Assembly (NCBI RefSeq): GCF_007000325.2
Contig: NZ_CP117267.1
Span: forward strand, 496,001 to 560,000
Direction: 5' to 3'
DNA length: 64,000 bases
Source of the DNA: Rhizobium rhododendri
Lineage (GTDB): Bacteria; Pseudomonadota; Alphaproteobacteria; Rhizobiales; Rhizobiaceae
The notes below the pieces were generated by a model. It saw nothing but the letters and a program-made list of their open reading frames with translations. It had not been told where the DNA came from and ran no database searches. The position numbers were made by a program, and so were the translations under genes. This document shows positions 9,301 through 19,918 of the stretch, piece after piece. The stretch's first letter is position 1. Every line of letters starts with the position of its first letter.

Positions 9301-9797
9301 ACCGCGAAGGCCGCGAACGGCTGATTGCTGCCTTCGATATCGTCAATGTCCAGTTCCAGCGGCTGTTCACCCATCTGTTCGGGGGCGGCACGGCTGAGCT
9401 GCAGCTTATCGAATCCGACGATCCGCTCGAGGCCGGCCTCGAGATCCTCGCCCGCCCGCCTGGCAAGAAGCCGCAGACCATGACGCTGCTGTCTGGCGGC
9501 GAACAGGCGCTGACGGCGATGGCCCTGATCTTCGCCGTCTTTCTGACGAACCCCGCACCGATCTGCGTGCTCGACGAGGTCGATGCCCCGCTCGACGACC
9601 ACAATGTCGAGCGCTACTGCAATCTGATGGACGAGATGTCCGCCTCGACAGACACCCGCTTCGTCGTCATCACCCACAATCCGATCACTATGGCCCGCAT
9701 GGACCGCCTCTTCGGCGTCACCATGGCCGAACAAGGCGTCTCCCAACTCGTCTCCGTCGATCTGCAAACCGCGGAACGGCTGCGCGAAAGCGCGTGA
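6339..9797 (+). CDS. smc: Chromosome segregation ATPase SMC
   Basis: An 1152-residue SMC that compacts and segregates the chromosome. Walker A is GPNGCGKS (31-38) in an N-terminal ABC half-domain. Coiled coil runs from about 160 to 500, rich in Glu/Arg/Ala heptads. A glycine-rich hinge covers about 505-620 (GGFPPVADDI, LGAALGDDLD). The return coil spans about 630-1010. The C-terminal half-domain has the signature LLSGGEQALTAMAL near 1050 and Walker B VLDEVDAPLDDHN near 1077. It is a full-length family member. No scpA or scpB lies in the window. Confidence 0.97.
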   Translation: MKFNKLRLVGFKSFVEPSEFVIEGGLTGVVGPNGCGKSNLVEALRWVMGENSYKNMRASGMDDVIFSGSGHRPARNTAEVALYLDNADRTAPAAFNDSDEIQITRRIEREQGSVYRINGKEARAKDVQLLFADASTGARSPSMVGQGRIGELIQAKPQARRQLLEEAAGISGLHSRRHEAELRLRAAETNLERLDDVTTQLDSQIESLKRQARQANRFKMLSADIRAREALLLHIRWVQAKQAEGEGESALNQATVVVVKKAQAQMEAAKAQAVASLKMPELREAEAKAAAGLQRLQIARTQLEEDVGRILRRRDELMRRLAQLGEDIRREEQLVVDNAAILERLDAEEAELSDMLADSGRLSEESRTAFEAAATTLAESEGLFARLTAERAEAAAVRNQLERAIRDLGDRKMRLERQMAEANGELATIAEKMASLPDPVERREQVEAAEIGVEDAETAAQSVEAALAKARGTEAMARPPVEQARTRLNALETEARTIARMLDGGGAAGGFPPVADDISVDRGFETALGAALGDDLDTPLDPGAPAHWSDNGDGSNDPDLPEGAVPLTAHVGAPPALKRRLRQIGLVAGGDAIRLMAVLKPGQRLVTREGAVFRWDGHITGADAPSAAALRLAQRNRLAELQAEVELAAKILAEAEALLAAAADAIRAEERRLTEARDRSRILARQLTEARDALVAAERASGDLIRRRDVLNEAVSQLKAQIEDLAIQDENARIEIEDAPDLTVIDAQLRDQQAAVATDRGVLAEARARYEGLNRENEARQRRLMAIGQERETWRQRVASADGHIQTLRDRESEAREEAAELELAPDEFDDKRRALMSELQKMEEVRRGAADRLAEADIVQREADKLATTALSELAESRERRGRAEERLMSARERRLESEARIREALNVAPHEALRIAGNPTGGEPDLREVERELDRLKIERERLGAVNLRAEEESKELSDKLAALIKERDDIIDAIRKLRGAIQSLNREGRERLIAAFDIVNVQFQRLFTHLFGGGTAELQLIESDDPLEAGLEILARPPGKKPQTMTLLSGGEQALTAMALIFAVFLTNPAPICVLDEVDAPLDDHNVERYCNLMDEMSASTDTRFVVITHNPITMARMDRLFGVTMAEQGVSQLVSVDLQTAERLRESA

Positions 9798-10110
9798 GCC
9801 GGAGGTCTGGTTGCATTGCCATCACGGCGGATGGCCCGGCGAGACCATCGAGACAACAGTCCGCAAGACCGATGCGACGAGCAGTCATAACTCCCGATGG
9901 GGTGTCTAGCCGGCAATGCACAGCGCCCGCAGTCGGTCGCCGTCATTTTCGAAATGGTCGCCGTCAAGGCTGCAGCGCGCCACGCGGTCGGCGCGGAAGC
10001 GTCCATTCTGGTAACGGGATGGTGTGCTCTCTGATAGTTAACGTTCGTGTCTGGCTCGGAGTCGATCTCACTGATTGTTGGGCTTTTAAGTGAGATGGAA
10101 CTGTTTTCCC
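9798..10110. other. Intergenic stretch after smc
   Basis: About 310 bp with no convincing gene. Short frames here lack ribosome-binding sites and recognisable domains. It leads into the hairpin-rich stretch described as a candidate small RNA. Confidence 0.5.
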
Positions 10111-10222
10111 GCCGGACCGTTATCTGTCCGGCAGTTGACCTCTGCTTCAAAACAACCGGTTTCCCCTGACCGGTCGCAAAAGCCTCGCAGTAGCGGTACG
10201 CCGTTCTGGGAGGCTTTTTTTA
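10085..10222 (+). ncRNA. Candidate small RNA with three hairpins and terminator
   Basis: The stretch contains GCCGGAC/GTCCGGC (10111-10117 with 10126-10132; 8-nt loop). An ACCGGT pair follows (10155-10160 with 10169-10174). Last comes a terminator stem AAAAGCCTC/GAGGCTTTT (10178-10186 with 10210-10218) running into T7. No coding frame spans it. The terminator lies about 390 bp after smc and before the next gene, so it belongs either to a separate transcript or to a long smc 3' end. The 5' end is a guess; no clean -35/-10 pair was found, and no known family was recognised. Confidence 0.35.
10178..10221 (+). terminator. Rho-independent terminator
   Basis: AAAAGCCTC and GAGGCTTTT pair across a 23-nt loop that can itself fold (CGG-tacg-CCG), followed by a run of seven T. 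It ends transcription arriving from smc or the candidate small RNA, about 85 bp before the metallo-hydrolase gene. Confidence 0.75.
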
Positions 10223-10304
10223 TGGTGCGGTGATCGATAAAGTTAGCTGGCCGTTCGAAGTCGCACTCGCGCGGCAAAGCGGAACCCACCACCGGAGGAA
10301 CCCG

Positions 10305-11198
10305 ATGTCTGATTTCACTGCGTCGCTCCGCGTTGGCGAACCCTATCCCGGCATTTTTGCCTATTACGACGGACGGATTGAGGGCAGGCGGCTTCATTCG
10401 GACAGGCCGAACTGGCTTGACGACGGGGCCTATTCGCTGGGGATTGCCTCCTATGCCATCCTCGATGGGGTCGAGGCGCTGGTCTACGACACCCACATGT
10501 CGCTGGCCCACGCCGCTGCGATCCGCGACCATCTGGAGGCGCTGGGTGCACGGTCGATCCGCGTCGTGCTCAGCCATTGGCACACCGACCATATCGCCGG
10601 TAACGCCGCGTTTGCCGATTGCGAGATCGTTGCACTGAAGGGTACTGCTGATGCGATGGCGGCCAATCGCGAAAAGCTGGAGAACGGCGATCCACCCATT
10701 GCGCCTGTGGTCATGCCCACCCGGCTTTTTGAGACGAAACTCGAGCTGGCGGTCGGCAAGCGTCGCATTGAACTTCACCATTTCGACATCCATAGCGCCG
10801 ACGGCAATGTCCTCTGGTTGCCGGATGAGGGCATATTGCTCGCCGGTGATACGCTGGAAGACACGGTTACCTACATCTCCGAGCCGCAGAATATTGCCAC
10901 CCACATCCGCGAACTCGAGCGCATGCGCAAATTGCCGATCAAGCGCATTCTCCCCAATCACGGAGCCTTGGAGCGCATCGCCGGCGGTGGCTACGAGCCC
11001 ACGCTGATCGATGCTAACCGCAGATATCTCATCGCGATGAGCGACGTCGCGGCCGGGAAAATGGATCCGGATCATGATCTTGCAAGCTTTGTCGCGGATG
11101 ACATCGCAACCGGCGCAATCCTGTACTTCGCGCCCTATGAATCAGTCCATGCCGAAAACATCGTAGCCGTCCTGTCGGGCAGCAAGCCGGAAAGGTGA
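10305..11198 (+). CDS. MBL-fold metallo-hydrolase
   Basis: A 297-residue metallo-beta-lactamase-fold protein. The zinc motif HWHTDH is at about 90-95, and further ligands are probably the His of HHFDIHSADGN and the Asp of LLAGDTLEDT. The C-terminal part (PNHGALERI) supplies the last His. No signal peptide is visible, so it probably acts in the cytoplasm on an ester or thioester; the substrate is unknown. The ATG at 10305 has GGAGGA 5 nt upstream; the longer frame from 10230 crosses the terminator region and was rejected. Confidence 0.85.
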   Translation: MSDFTASLRVGEPYPGIFAYYDGRIEGRRLHSDRPNWLDDGAYSLGIASYAILDGVEALVYDTHMSLAHAAAIRDHLEALGARSIRVVLSHWHTDHIAGNAAFADCEIVALKGTADAMAANREKLENGDPPIAPVVMPTRLFETKLELAVGKRRIELHHFDIHSADGNVLWLPDEGILLAGDTLEDTVTYISEPQNIATHIRELERMRKLPIKRILPNHGALERIAGGGYEPTLIDANRRYLIAMSDVAAGKMDPDHDLASFVADDIATGAILYFAPYESVHAENIVAVLSGSKPER

Positions 11199-11326
11199 GA
11201 CCATTTATCCAATCGCCATCCGGCAACTGAAACTTGTCCCGTAATCATCCGTTCCTGTCGTGATCCTTGCGGATAAGAAATGAGAATATAAGTGTTTTCG
11301 TAACTATTCACGGATAGTGTTTTTAC

Positions 11327-12817
11327 ATGAAAAATCATTGCGTTAAACCAAAAGAGGAAGGAAGGCTCGACTCCGAGCGGCTCAGGCTCGAAACGCTGGA
11401 GATGCTGGGTTTGCTGGATCCAGTGGCCGAACGTGACTTCGATGTGCTGGTCTCGATGGCGCGACGCACCCTCGGCTGCAGCGTCGCCCTGCTTTCTCTC
11501 GTCGGCTCCGATCGCCTGTTGTTCAAGGCGAGTGCCGGCGTACAGTTTACCGATACACCGCGCGAACATTCGTTCTGCTCGACTGCGGTCGCGCTGGAAG
11601 AGCCGTTGATCGTGCCGGATGCCAGTGTTGATCCGCGTTTCGCAGAACATCCGCTTGTGAAAGGTGCGCCTCACATTCGTTTTTATGCCGGCGTGCCGAT
11701 ACGCGCTAAAATCTCCTACGGCAGCGATGTGTCCGTGGCGATCGGCACCGTGTGCGTCGTCGACGAAAAGACGCGTGTCCTCAGTGCGGAAGAACTTGCT
11801 TCCATCGCAGATATTGCGCATCTGGTGGAATCGATCATCGATGCACGACTGACCGCACTTTTCACCGCGCAGATTGCCGATGAAAGCGAAGGCCTCGTCC
11901 GCAGTCTCTACCGCGAGCAAAGACAGCTCAAACAGGCCGAGCGCATGGCCAACATCGGCTCATGGCGGCTGGTTCTCGGCAAAAATCGGGCAGAGTGGTC
12001 CGATCAGGTTTTCGCCATTCACGAGTTGCCGGTGGGCCAGATGCCGCCGCTTGAAAAGGCATTGGATTTTTATCCGCCGCATGCCCGCGAAACCGTCTCT
12101 GCCGCCATCGAGCGGGCACTCCAGACAGGCGAACCCTTCGAAGTCGAGACCGACTTCATCACGGCAAAAGCCAATGCCCGCAGGGTGCGATGCCTCGGTG
12201 AAGTCGAGATCCGCGATGGCACGCCGGTGGCACTGATCGGCGTCTTTCAGGACGTCACGGCTCGATACCATATGGAGCAGTCGCTCCGCCGCATCGCCGG
12301 AACCGACGATCTGACCCAGCTGGCAAACAGGGCGCAATTCAACCTCGTTCTCGACGAGCGGCTGGATCATGCGCGGGCGCACAATGAAACTCTAGCACTG
12401 CTGCTGATCGACCTCGATGGTTTCAAGGCGATCAACGATCAATGCGGCCATCTTGCCGGAGACGACCTTCTGCGTCTCATCGGCGAGCGGCTAAAAGCAC
12501 CGTATCTCTCCCGCTGCTTTGTCGCGCGGCTTGGCGGCGACGAGTTCGTCGTCGTCGTTTCGGACCCGGCCGATGTCGCCGACTTCGAAAACCTGCTCTC
12601 GCGTTTGCTTTCCGACCTGAGGCACACCGTCACCAAGGGGAAGGGGCTGCTGCACATCTCCGGCAGTATCGGGATATGCTGGCTGGACGACACGGTCACC
12701 AGCCGCAGCGATCTGGTGCAACGCGCCGACGTCGCCCTTTATGCTGCAAAACAGACCCAGCGCGGCACCGCCCAGGCACATGTCCCCGAGAAGTGGCAGG
12801 AGTCGCTGGGACTGTAG
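11327..12817 (+). CDS. GAF-PAS-GGDEF diguanylate cyclase
   Basis: A 496-residue soluble sensor enzyme making cyclic di-GMP. A GAF domain (about 25-175; LGCSVALLSLVGSDRLLFKAS, HSFCSTAV) is followed by a PAS domain (about 200-325; ERMANIGSWRL, IGVFQDVTARYHMEQ) and a GGDEF domain (about 330-490) with intact GGDEF at about 402-406, DDLTQLANR at its start and DGFKAINDQCGH. The inhibitory RxxD site five residues before GGDEF is absent (LSRC there), so product inhibition should be weak. There is no EAL domain and no membrane segment. It probably answers a small-molecule or redox cue. Confidence 0.9.
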   Translation: MKNHCVKPKEEGRLDSERLRLETLEMLGLLDPVAERDFDVLVSMARRTLGCSVALLSLVGSDRLLFKASAGVQFTDTPREHSFCSTAVALEEPLIVPDASVDPRFAEHPLVKGAPHIRFYAGVPIRAKISYGSDVSVAIGTVCVVDEKTRVLSAEELASIADIAHLVESIIDARLTALFTAQIADESEGLVRSLYREQRQLKQAERMANIGSWRLVLGKNRAEWSDQVFAIHELPVGQMPPLEKALDFYPPHARETVSAAIERALQTGEPFEVETDFITAKANARRVRCLGEVEIRDGTPVALIGVFQDVTARYHMEQSLRRIAGTDDLTQLANRAQFNLVLDERLDHARAHNETLALLLIDLDGFKAINDQCGHLAGDDLLRLIGERLKAPYLSRCFVARLGGDEFVVVVSDPADVADFENLLSRLLSDLRHTVTKGKGLLHISGSIGICWLDDTVTSRSDLVQRADVALYAAKQTQRGTAQAHVPEKWQESLGL

Positions 12818-13076
12818 GATTTGCCTCGACGCTGCGTCGCCCGCGAAGGTAGATGATGGAGCGATGTCAGTGCACAGGACTGACGCGAAACAATCTTCAC
12901 TGCCGGCATGGCTAGGCATTCGCCGCAAAAGCGTCGTTCAAATCGACCGACAAGGTACGCATGGTGGGCTGAGAGGTCGATGTCAAAAAAAGAACACCGC
13001 CGGCTGAGCCCGACAGTGTTCCAATGCTTCTGGCTCGTGCTTCTGGCTCGCCTTGGAGCAAGCCGGGCGCTTGTGC

Positions 13077-13514
13077 TCAGTACTGGTCGTCGTTGGATCG
13101 GTCAGACGAGCCGCTCATCTTTTCGATGATCTGCATCAGCGTATCCGAGCAGACCTTGGTCGGTTCGTCGTCCGCGCATTTGACATCGATCTTCGTCCGA
13201 CCGTCCTCGATCCGGAAATGTGCGGCCTTCGACGGTGGCGGTGGCGGACGGTGGTGCCCGCTCATACCCATCTCGCGGCCCATCTCGCGAGGGCCGGGCG
13301 GCGGCGGTGGCGGCGCATCGCGACCTGGCATTGGCGGTGGTGGAGCATCGTTCGCGTCACTCATGACTTCCGGCACTGCGGAATGCGGCGGTGGCGCCAT
13401 TTTTTCCTGTGCTGCCGGAGGGACAGGCGGCGCCGGCTGCGGCGAAGCCGTCTGGGCAAAGGCCGATGTCGTCAATGCGGCGATGGCTAATCCGGTCACT
13501 ATAATGGACTTCAT
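13077..13514 (-). CDS. Secreted proline-rich protein of unknown function
   Basis: A 145-residue protein starting MKSIIVTGLAIAALTTSAFAQ, a clear signal peptide cleaved after AFA. The middle is unusually proline-rich (PQPAPPVPP, APPPPMPG, APPPPPPG, RPPPPPSK) and likely extended. A folded C-terminal piece contains two Cys (VKCADDEP and KVCSDTL) that could pair. The ATG at 13514 has GAGGA 7 nt upstream; the longer frame to 13541 does not. A periplasmic or cell-wall-associated role is plausible, but no domain is recognised. Confidence 0.7.
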   Translation of the reverse strand: MKSIIVTGLAIAALTTSAFAQTASPQPAPPVPPAAQEKMAPPPHSAVPEVMSDANDAPPPPMPGRDAPPPPPPGPREMGREMGMSGHHRPPPPPSKAAHFRIEDGRTKIDVKCADDEPTKVCSDTLMQIIEKMSGSSDRSNDDQY

Positions 13515-13753
13515 TGGGTTTTCCTCGTGCGTTGATAGCACCAGTTAACCCGGCGGACGCCGTTTCGTTCGAGCGGGATCGAGATTTAGTCGGGAGGCGG
13601 ACGGTTTGTCGCTGCGGACTGCGTCTGGCGACGCTGTAGGATCGCTATTCAGATTATTGATGAAAGCATTTTGGTGGCGCGATGGATTTCCTCGGTCGTG
13701 GAAAATAACATTGCGGCTCCTACCGCGCTGGCCTCGTACTGAACGGTGTCCAT

Positions 13754-14386
13754 ATGCCTCTTCTCGATGCGAATGCAATCAATCCCATCACTCTGCCTGA
13801 CGGAACTTTGTATCGCGATACTGTCTATCTTAAAAACGTTGTCAGCCATCCGCGCATGGAGATCGGCGAGTACAGCTATTTTACGCACTCCGGCAAGCCT
13901 GAAGACACTGCCGAAATACTTGCTCCCTACCTCGGGCATAGCGTCCGCGAGAAGCTGATCATCGGCAAGTTTGTCCAGATCGCGAGAGGTGCCTATTTTA
14001 TCACCAGTTCAGCCAACCATCCGATGGCGGGCCTCACAACCTATCCATTCCGTATCTTTAGCCCCGAGACCTTCGGATACAAAGATCTGCCGGTGAAGGA
14101 TACCGTTGTCGGGCATGACGTATGGATCGGCCATAATGCTGCTATCATGCCGGGTGTGCACATCGGCGCTGGAGCGATCATCGCTGCTGCGTCCGTGGTC
14201 GTTCGAGACGTTCCACCTTACGCCGTTGTAGGAGGAAACCCTGCCGCGGTCATTCGGATGCGATACCCCGAAGAAGTCATCAGCGCGCTTCTGGATATTG
14301 CGTGGTGGGATTGGCCGGTCGAAAAAATCGAAGCGAACTTGGTCGCGCTCGAAAATGGCGACCTCGATGCTCTAAAAACTGCTTGA
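13754..14386 (+). CDS. Left-handed beta-helix acetyltransferase (CatB/Vat type)
   Basis: A 210-residue hexapeptide-repeat acyltransferase of the xenobiotic acetyltransferase (XAT) branch. Visible marks are IGEYSYFTHSGK, IGKFVQIARGAYFITSSANHPMAGLTTYPF (with the catalytic His after SAN), VVGHDVWIGHNAAIMPGVHIGAGAIIAAASVVVRDV, and the closing YAVVGGNPAAVIRMRY. Members acetylate chloramphenicol, streptogramins or cell-surface sugars, so antibiotic resistance cannot be concluded. It stands alone, and its ribosome-binding site is weak. Confidence 0.85.
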   Translation: MPLLDANAINPITLPDGTLYRDTVYLKNVVSHPRMEIGEYSYFTHSGKPEDTAEILAPYLGHSVREKLIIGKFVQIARGAYFITSSANHPMAGLTTYPFRIFSPETFGYKDLPVKDTVVGHDVWIGHNAAIMPGVHIGAGAIIAAASVVVRDVPPYAVVGGNPAAVIRMRYPEEVISALLDIAWWDWPVEKIEANLVALENGDLDALKTA

Positions 14387-14547
14387 GAATGAGATAAGCG
14401 CAGTTTGCGGGGACCGCATCCTGTTATCTTCCTCGTGCCCGAAGCTGCTGCGACCATCTTTTATACCGCATCGCAACATTCTGCCGTATTTGTCGCCTTT
14501 CAATTCTTCGGGGATCGATTACGATTGGCCTTTGAGGGGCGTGCGCA

Positions 14548-17214
<2,667 letters not shown>

Positions 17215-17301
17215 CGATGCGAGGCGTTTCGTTTACCAGAACCGTGCTCTAAACAGAGGCTCGATACTGTCCTTTCCGGCCGCCGATCCGATGAGCCCCC
17301 G

Positions 17302-18222
17302 ATGACCATTCGTTTCGATCGACCTATCTCCGGTGCTGCAAAAGCGGCGCGACTGGTCGCCGCCTTCGCGCTGGTGCTGTGCATCCTGGCGTTGCTCGAC
17401 CATCGCTTCGGGCCGTTGACCACGCCCTATCTCGCCCTTTTCCTGCTGGTGTCGGCAGCTCTTGCAGCCGTGGCAGTGCTTCTGGCTGTCATCGGCCTGG
17501 CGCAGCTCTGGAGAACCGGCGCGGTTGCCGGTGTCTCGTCGATGAAGGCGCTGGTCTATGCCGCCCTGCCGCTGGCGCTGCTTGGCCTTGCGACGCAACG
17601 ATACGTCACCCGTCCGCAGCTTTTCGACGTGACCACCGACCTTGCCAATCCGCCGGCCTGGCTTGCCCAGCCGCGCGTCGATGCGCTCTGGCTTTCAAGG
17701 GACGCAAGGATCACGCCCGCCACCCGCGAGGCGCAGGGCGTAGCCTATCCGGAGCTGACGGGCCGGCGCTACGAGGGGGCGATGGACCGTGTGCTGCTGG
17801 CGGTGCGGAAAGTCGCGCGACAACGCGGCATCGCCTTCGTCAGGGCCGAAGGCACGGAGATCCGCGACCCCACCATCGACGACCTGCCGGTCAAGCCGCA
17901 GCGTGGCGGGCCGATTGTCATGGCGCCCGATATCGGCCCCATCCCGATGAAGCGGCCGGAGGGCGTGCTGGAAGGAGAGGACCCGATCGCCGCGCTGATA
18001 CAGCGTGTCACCGACGTGACGCTGCAGGGCGAGACACGGACGAAAATCATCGGCCTGCCGCTCGACGTGGTCATCCGCCTGCACGAGGAGGCTGAGACGA
18101 CGCTGGTCGATATCCGCATCGCATCGCGCTACGGCGCCCATGATCTGGGCGTCAGCGCCGGCGTGGCCGAGGCCTATCTGAAGGCGCTGGATGCGGAGCT
18201 TCTCGGCATCGCCGGTAACTAA
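17302..18222 (+). CDS. DUF1499 membrane protein
   Basis: A 306-residue protein. The N-terminal half has three hydrophobic segments (about 15-35, 42-68 and 82-100). A soluble DUF1499 domain follows from about 110, with Pro-rich NPPAWLAQPRVDALW, YPELTGRRYEGAMDRV and VVIRLHEEAETTLVDIRIASRYGAHDLG. DUF1499 has no established biochemical role. The gene ends 3 bp from the convergent DCC gene. Confidence 0.8.
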   Translation: MTIRFDRPISGAAKAARLVAAFALVLCILALLDHRFGPLTTPYLALFLLVSAALAAVAVLLAVIGLAQLWRTGAVAGVSSMKALVYAALPLALLGLATQRYVTRPQLFDVTTDLANPPAWLAQPRVDALWLSRDARITPATREAQGVAYPELTGRRYEGAMDRVLLAVRKVARQRGIAFVRAEGTEIRDPTIDDLPVKPQRGGPIVMAPDIGPIPMKRPEGVLEGEDPIAALIQRVTDVTLQGETRTKIIGLPLDVVIRLHEEAETTLVDIRIASRYGAHDLGVSAGVAEAYLKALDAELLGIAGN

Positions 18223-18225
18223 GCG

Positions 18226-18681
18226 CTATGACAGGAACCGCGCCCGCTCCTGCGGCGTTGGCACATAGCAGCTTTCGAGGCGACCGGCGATATCGAGGCG
18301 GTGTCGGGCTATGAAGCCATAGAGCCTATCGCGCCATCCGCGTGGAACGATGCGCGCCACGCCGGCCAGCGACCACGGCAGGCCGAGCCCGGCCAGCACG
18401 CGCAGCGTCGCATCGGATTTCAGATAGGCACGACCGTTCTCGAGCAGCATGTTCGTCTCGTAATCGCGGGTCTCGAGGCCGTAATGCCTATAGAGCGCAT
18501 CGCCGAGCGGCGTCTGCGCGGCGATGAACCGGTAGCGATCCCTGCGGTCCTGGTTGAGGACGAAGCGAACCCAGGCCGAACAGAACACACAATGGCCGTC
18601 GAAGACGATGATCGGCCGTCCGTCGTCGAAATCGGGAACGGCAGCATCGTCGCGATAGCTGAAGTCTCTTGTGCGCGCCAT
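18226..18681 (-). CDS. DCC-family (DUF393) thiol-disulfide oxidoreductase-like protein
   Basis: A 151-residue protein with the family-defining FDGHCVFCSAWV: Asp-x-x-Cys31-x-x-Cys34, a thioredoxin-like redox pair. Other conserved parts are FIAAQTPLGDALYRHYG and GLPWSLAGVARIVPRGWRDRLYGFIARHR, the typical DUF393 ending. The frame extends to a TTG at 18705; the ATG at 18681 has AAGGA at good spacing and was preferred. Soluble, cytoplasmic and of unproven partner. Confidence 0.85.
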   Translation of the reverse strand: MARTRDFSYRDDAAVPDFDDGRPIIVFDGHCVFCSAWVRFVLNQDRRDRYRFIAAQTPLGDALYRHYGLETRDYETNMLLENGRAYLKSDATLRVLAGLGLPWSLAGVARIVPRGWRDRLYGFIARHRLDIAGRLESCYVPTPQERARFLS

Positions 18682-18717
18682 GGTCATCCTTTTTGTGCGG
18701 GCCAATATGTGTGAGCC

Positions 18718-19632
18718 TCAGGCGGCCGGGCGGTAGGTGCCGAGCAGGGACGGCGGGCCGTCGGTTGCGACCACTCCCTTCTCCACCAGATCTTCCAGAT
18801 GCGCCAGCACGGAAAGCGCAGCGGCGCCATGCAGGCGAACATCGGTATCGCGGTAGATTGCCCGCACCATGTCGGAAATCAGCCGGTCGCCGGCCTTGAT
18901 GCGCTCATGGATCGCCCTTTCGCGCATCCGCCGGTGCGTGCGCAGGCCGCGCATGAAAGAGGCCGGTTCTCGCACCGGCCCGCCATGGCCGGGAAAGAAG
19001 ATCTTGTCGTCGCGCGACAGCAAGCGCTCGAGCGAAGCCATGTAATCGGCCATCGCCCCATCGGGCGGGGCTACCACGCTGGTGGCCCAGGCCATGACGT
19101 GATCGGCCGAAAACACGATGCCGGATCCTTCCAGCGCAAAGCAGGCATGGTTGGCACAGTGGCCGGGCGTCAAAAGCGCCGTCAGCGCAAAGCCGTCACC
19201 GAAAATCGTCTCGTCGTCGGCCACCGTGATATCGGGCACGAAATCCATGTCGGCACTCTCAGCGAAGGGATTGATTTCGCCCTCATGCAGCGGGCGTGCG
19301 GCCCAGTGCGGTCCCTGTCCGACGGTAAGCGCGCCCGTTTCCTGCTGCAGTCGCCGTGCCAGCGGCGAGTGGTCGCGGTGGGTATGGCTGACAAGGATAT
19401 GGCTGACGGTGCGGCCGGCAAGCACCGCCATCAGCGTTTTGAAATGGGCAGCACTGTCCGGCCCGGGGTCGATGACCGCGACCGATGATCCGGCGCCGAC
19501 GATATAGCTGTTGGTCCCATGAAAGGTGAAGGCGCTGGGATTTTCGACCGTCAGCCGCTCGACGCCGGGAGCCACAGGCACACCACGGCCATAGCCGGGA
19601 TCGAAGGAGCGGTCGAAATCGGGGCTTGCCAT
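18718..19632 (-). CDS. MBL-fold metallo-hydrolase (LACTB2/glyoxalase-like)
   Basis: A 304-residue protein with SHTHRDHS (82-89), the zinc motif HxHxDH. Later ligands are in TPGHCANHACF and IVFSADHVMAW, with a final His in FFPGHGGPV. The C-terminal 80 residues (RTHRRMRERAIHERIKAG onward) form the winged-helix-like tail seen in LACTB2-type hydrolases. Relatives are RNases or thioesterases; the choice cannot be made here. It sits 36 nt upstream of the DCC gene start, probably as one transcript. Confidence 0.85.
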   Translation of the reverse strand: MASPDFDRSFDPGYGRGVPVAPGVERLTVENPSAFTFHGTNSYIVGAGSSVAVIDPGPDSAAHFKTLMAVLAGRTVSHILVSHTHRDHSPLARRLQQETGALTVGQGPHWAARPLHEGEINPFAESADMDFVPDITVADDETIFGDGFALTALLTPGHCANHACFALEGSGIVFSADHVMAWATSVVAPPDGAMADYMASLERLLSRDDKIFFPGHGGPVREPASFMRGLRTHRRMRERAIHERIKAGDRLISDMVRAIYRDTDVRLHGAAALSVLAHLEDLVEKGVVATDGPPSLLGTYRPAA

Positions 19633-19815
19633 GTCACTCTGCCAGTTTTCGCCCGGAGCAGGCCGAACGATCCATAGTACGTTTCCCCTCCCGCCCTAGC
19701 ATAGCGCCCCCCGAACATCAGAAAAATATGCTGCCTTGCAAAACTTAGTGATTGTGACGGCGGCTCCGCTTTGCTAATCAGGCCTCGGTTCGGCGACACG
19801 GTCGCCCGACCATGC

Positions 19816-19890
19816 TGGGGCGTCGCCAAGCGGTAAGGCAACGGCCTTTGATGCCGTCATACCCTGGTTCGAATCCAGGCGCCCCAGCCA
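19816..19890 (+). tRNA. tRNA-Gln (anticodon TTG)
   Basis: The 75-nt cloverleaf has acceptor arms TGGGGCG and CGCCCCA, D loop with AAGCGGTAAGGC, anticodon stem ACGGC/GCCGT around CTTTGAT (anticodon TTG), T arm CCTGG-TTCGAAT-CCAGG, discriminator G and an encoded CCA. It reads CAA codons and, by wobble, CAG. Confidence 0.95.
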
Positions 19891-19918
19891 GAAAATTGAG
19901 ACCCATTCTAGCGTAACA

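Noticed and set aside
13754..14386. Named antibiotic-resistance acetyltransferase (vat or cat)
   Set aside because: The fold is right but the family also includes sugar and housekeeping acetyltransferases; no resistance context is present.
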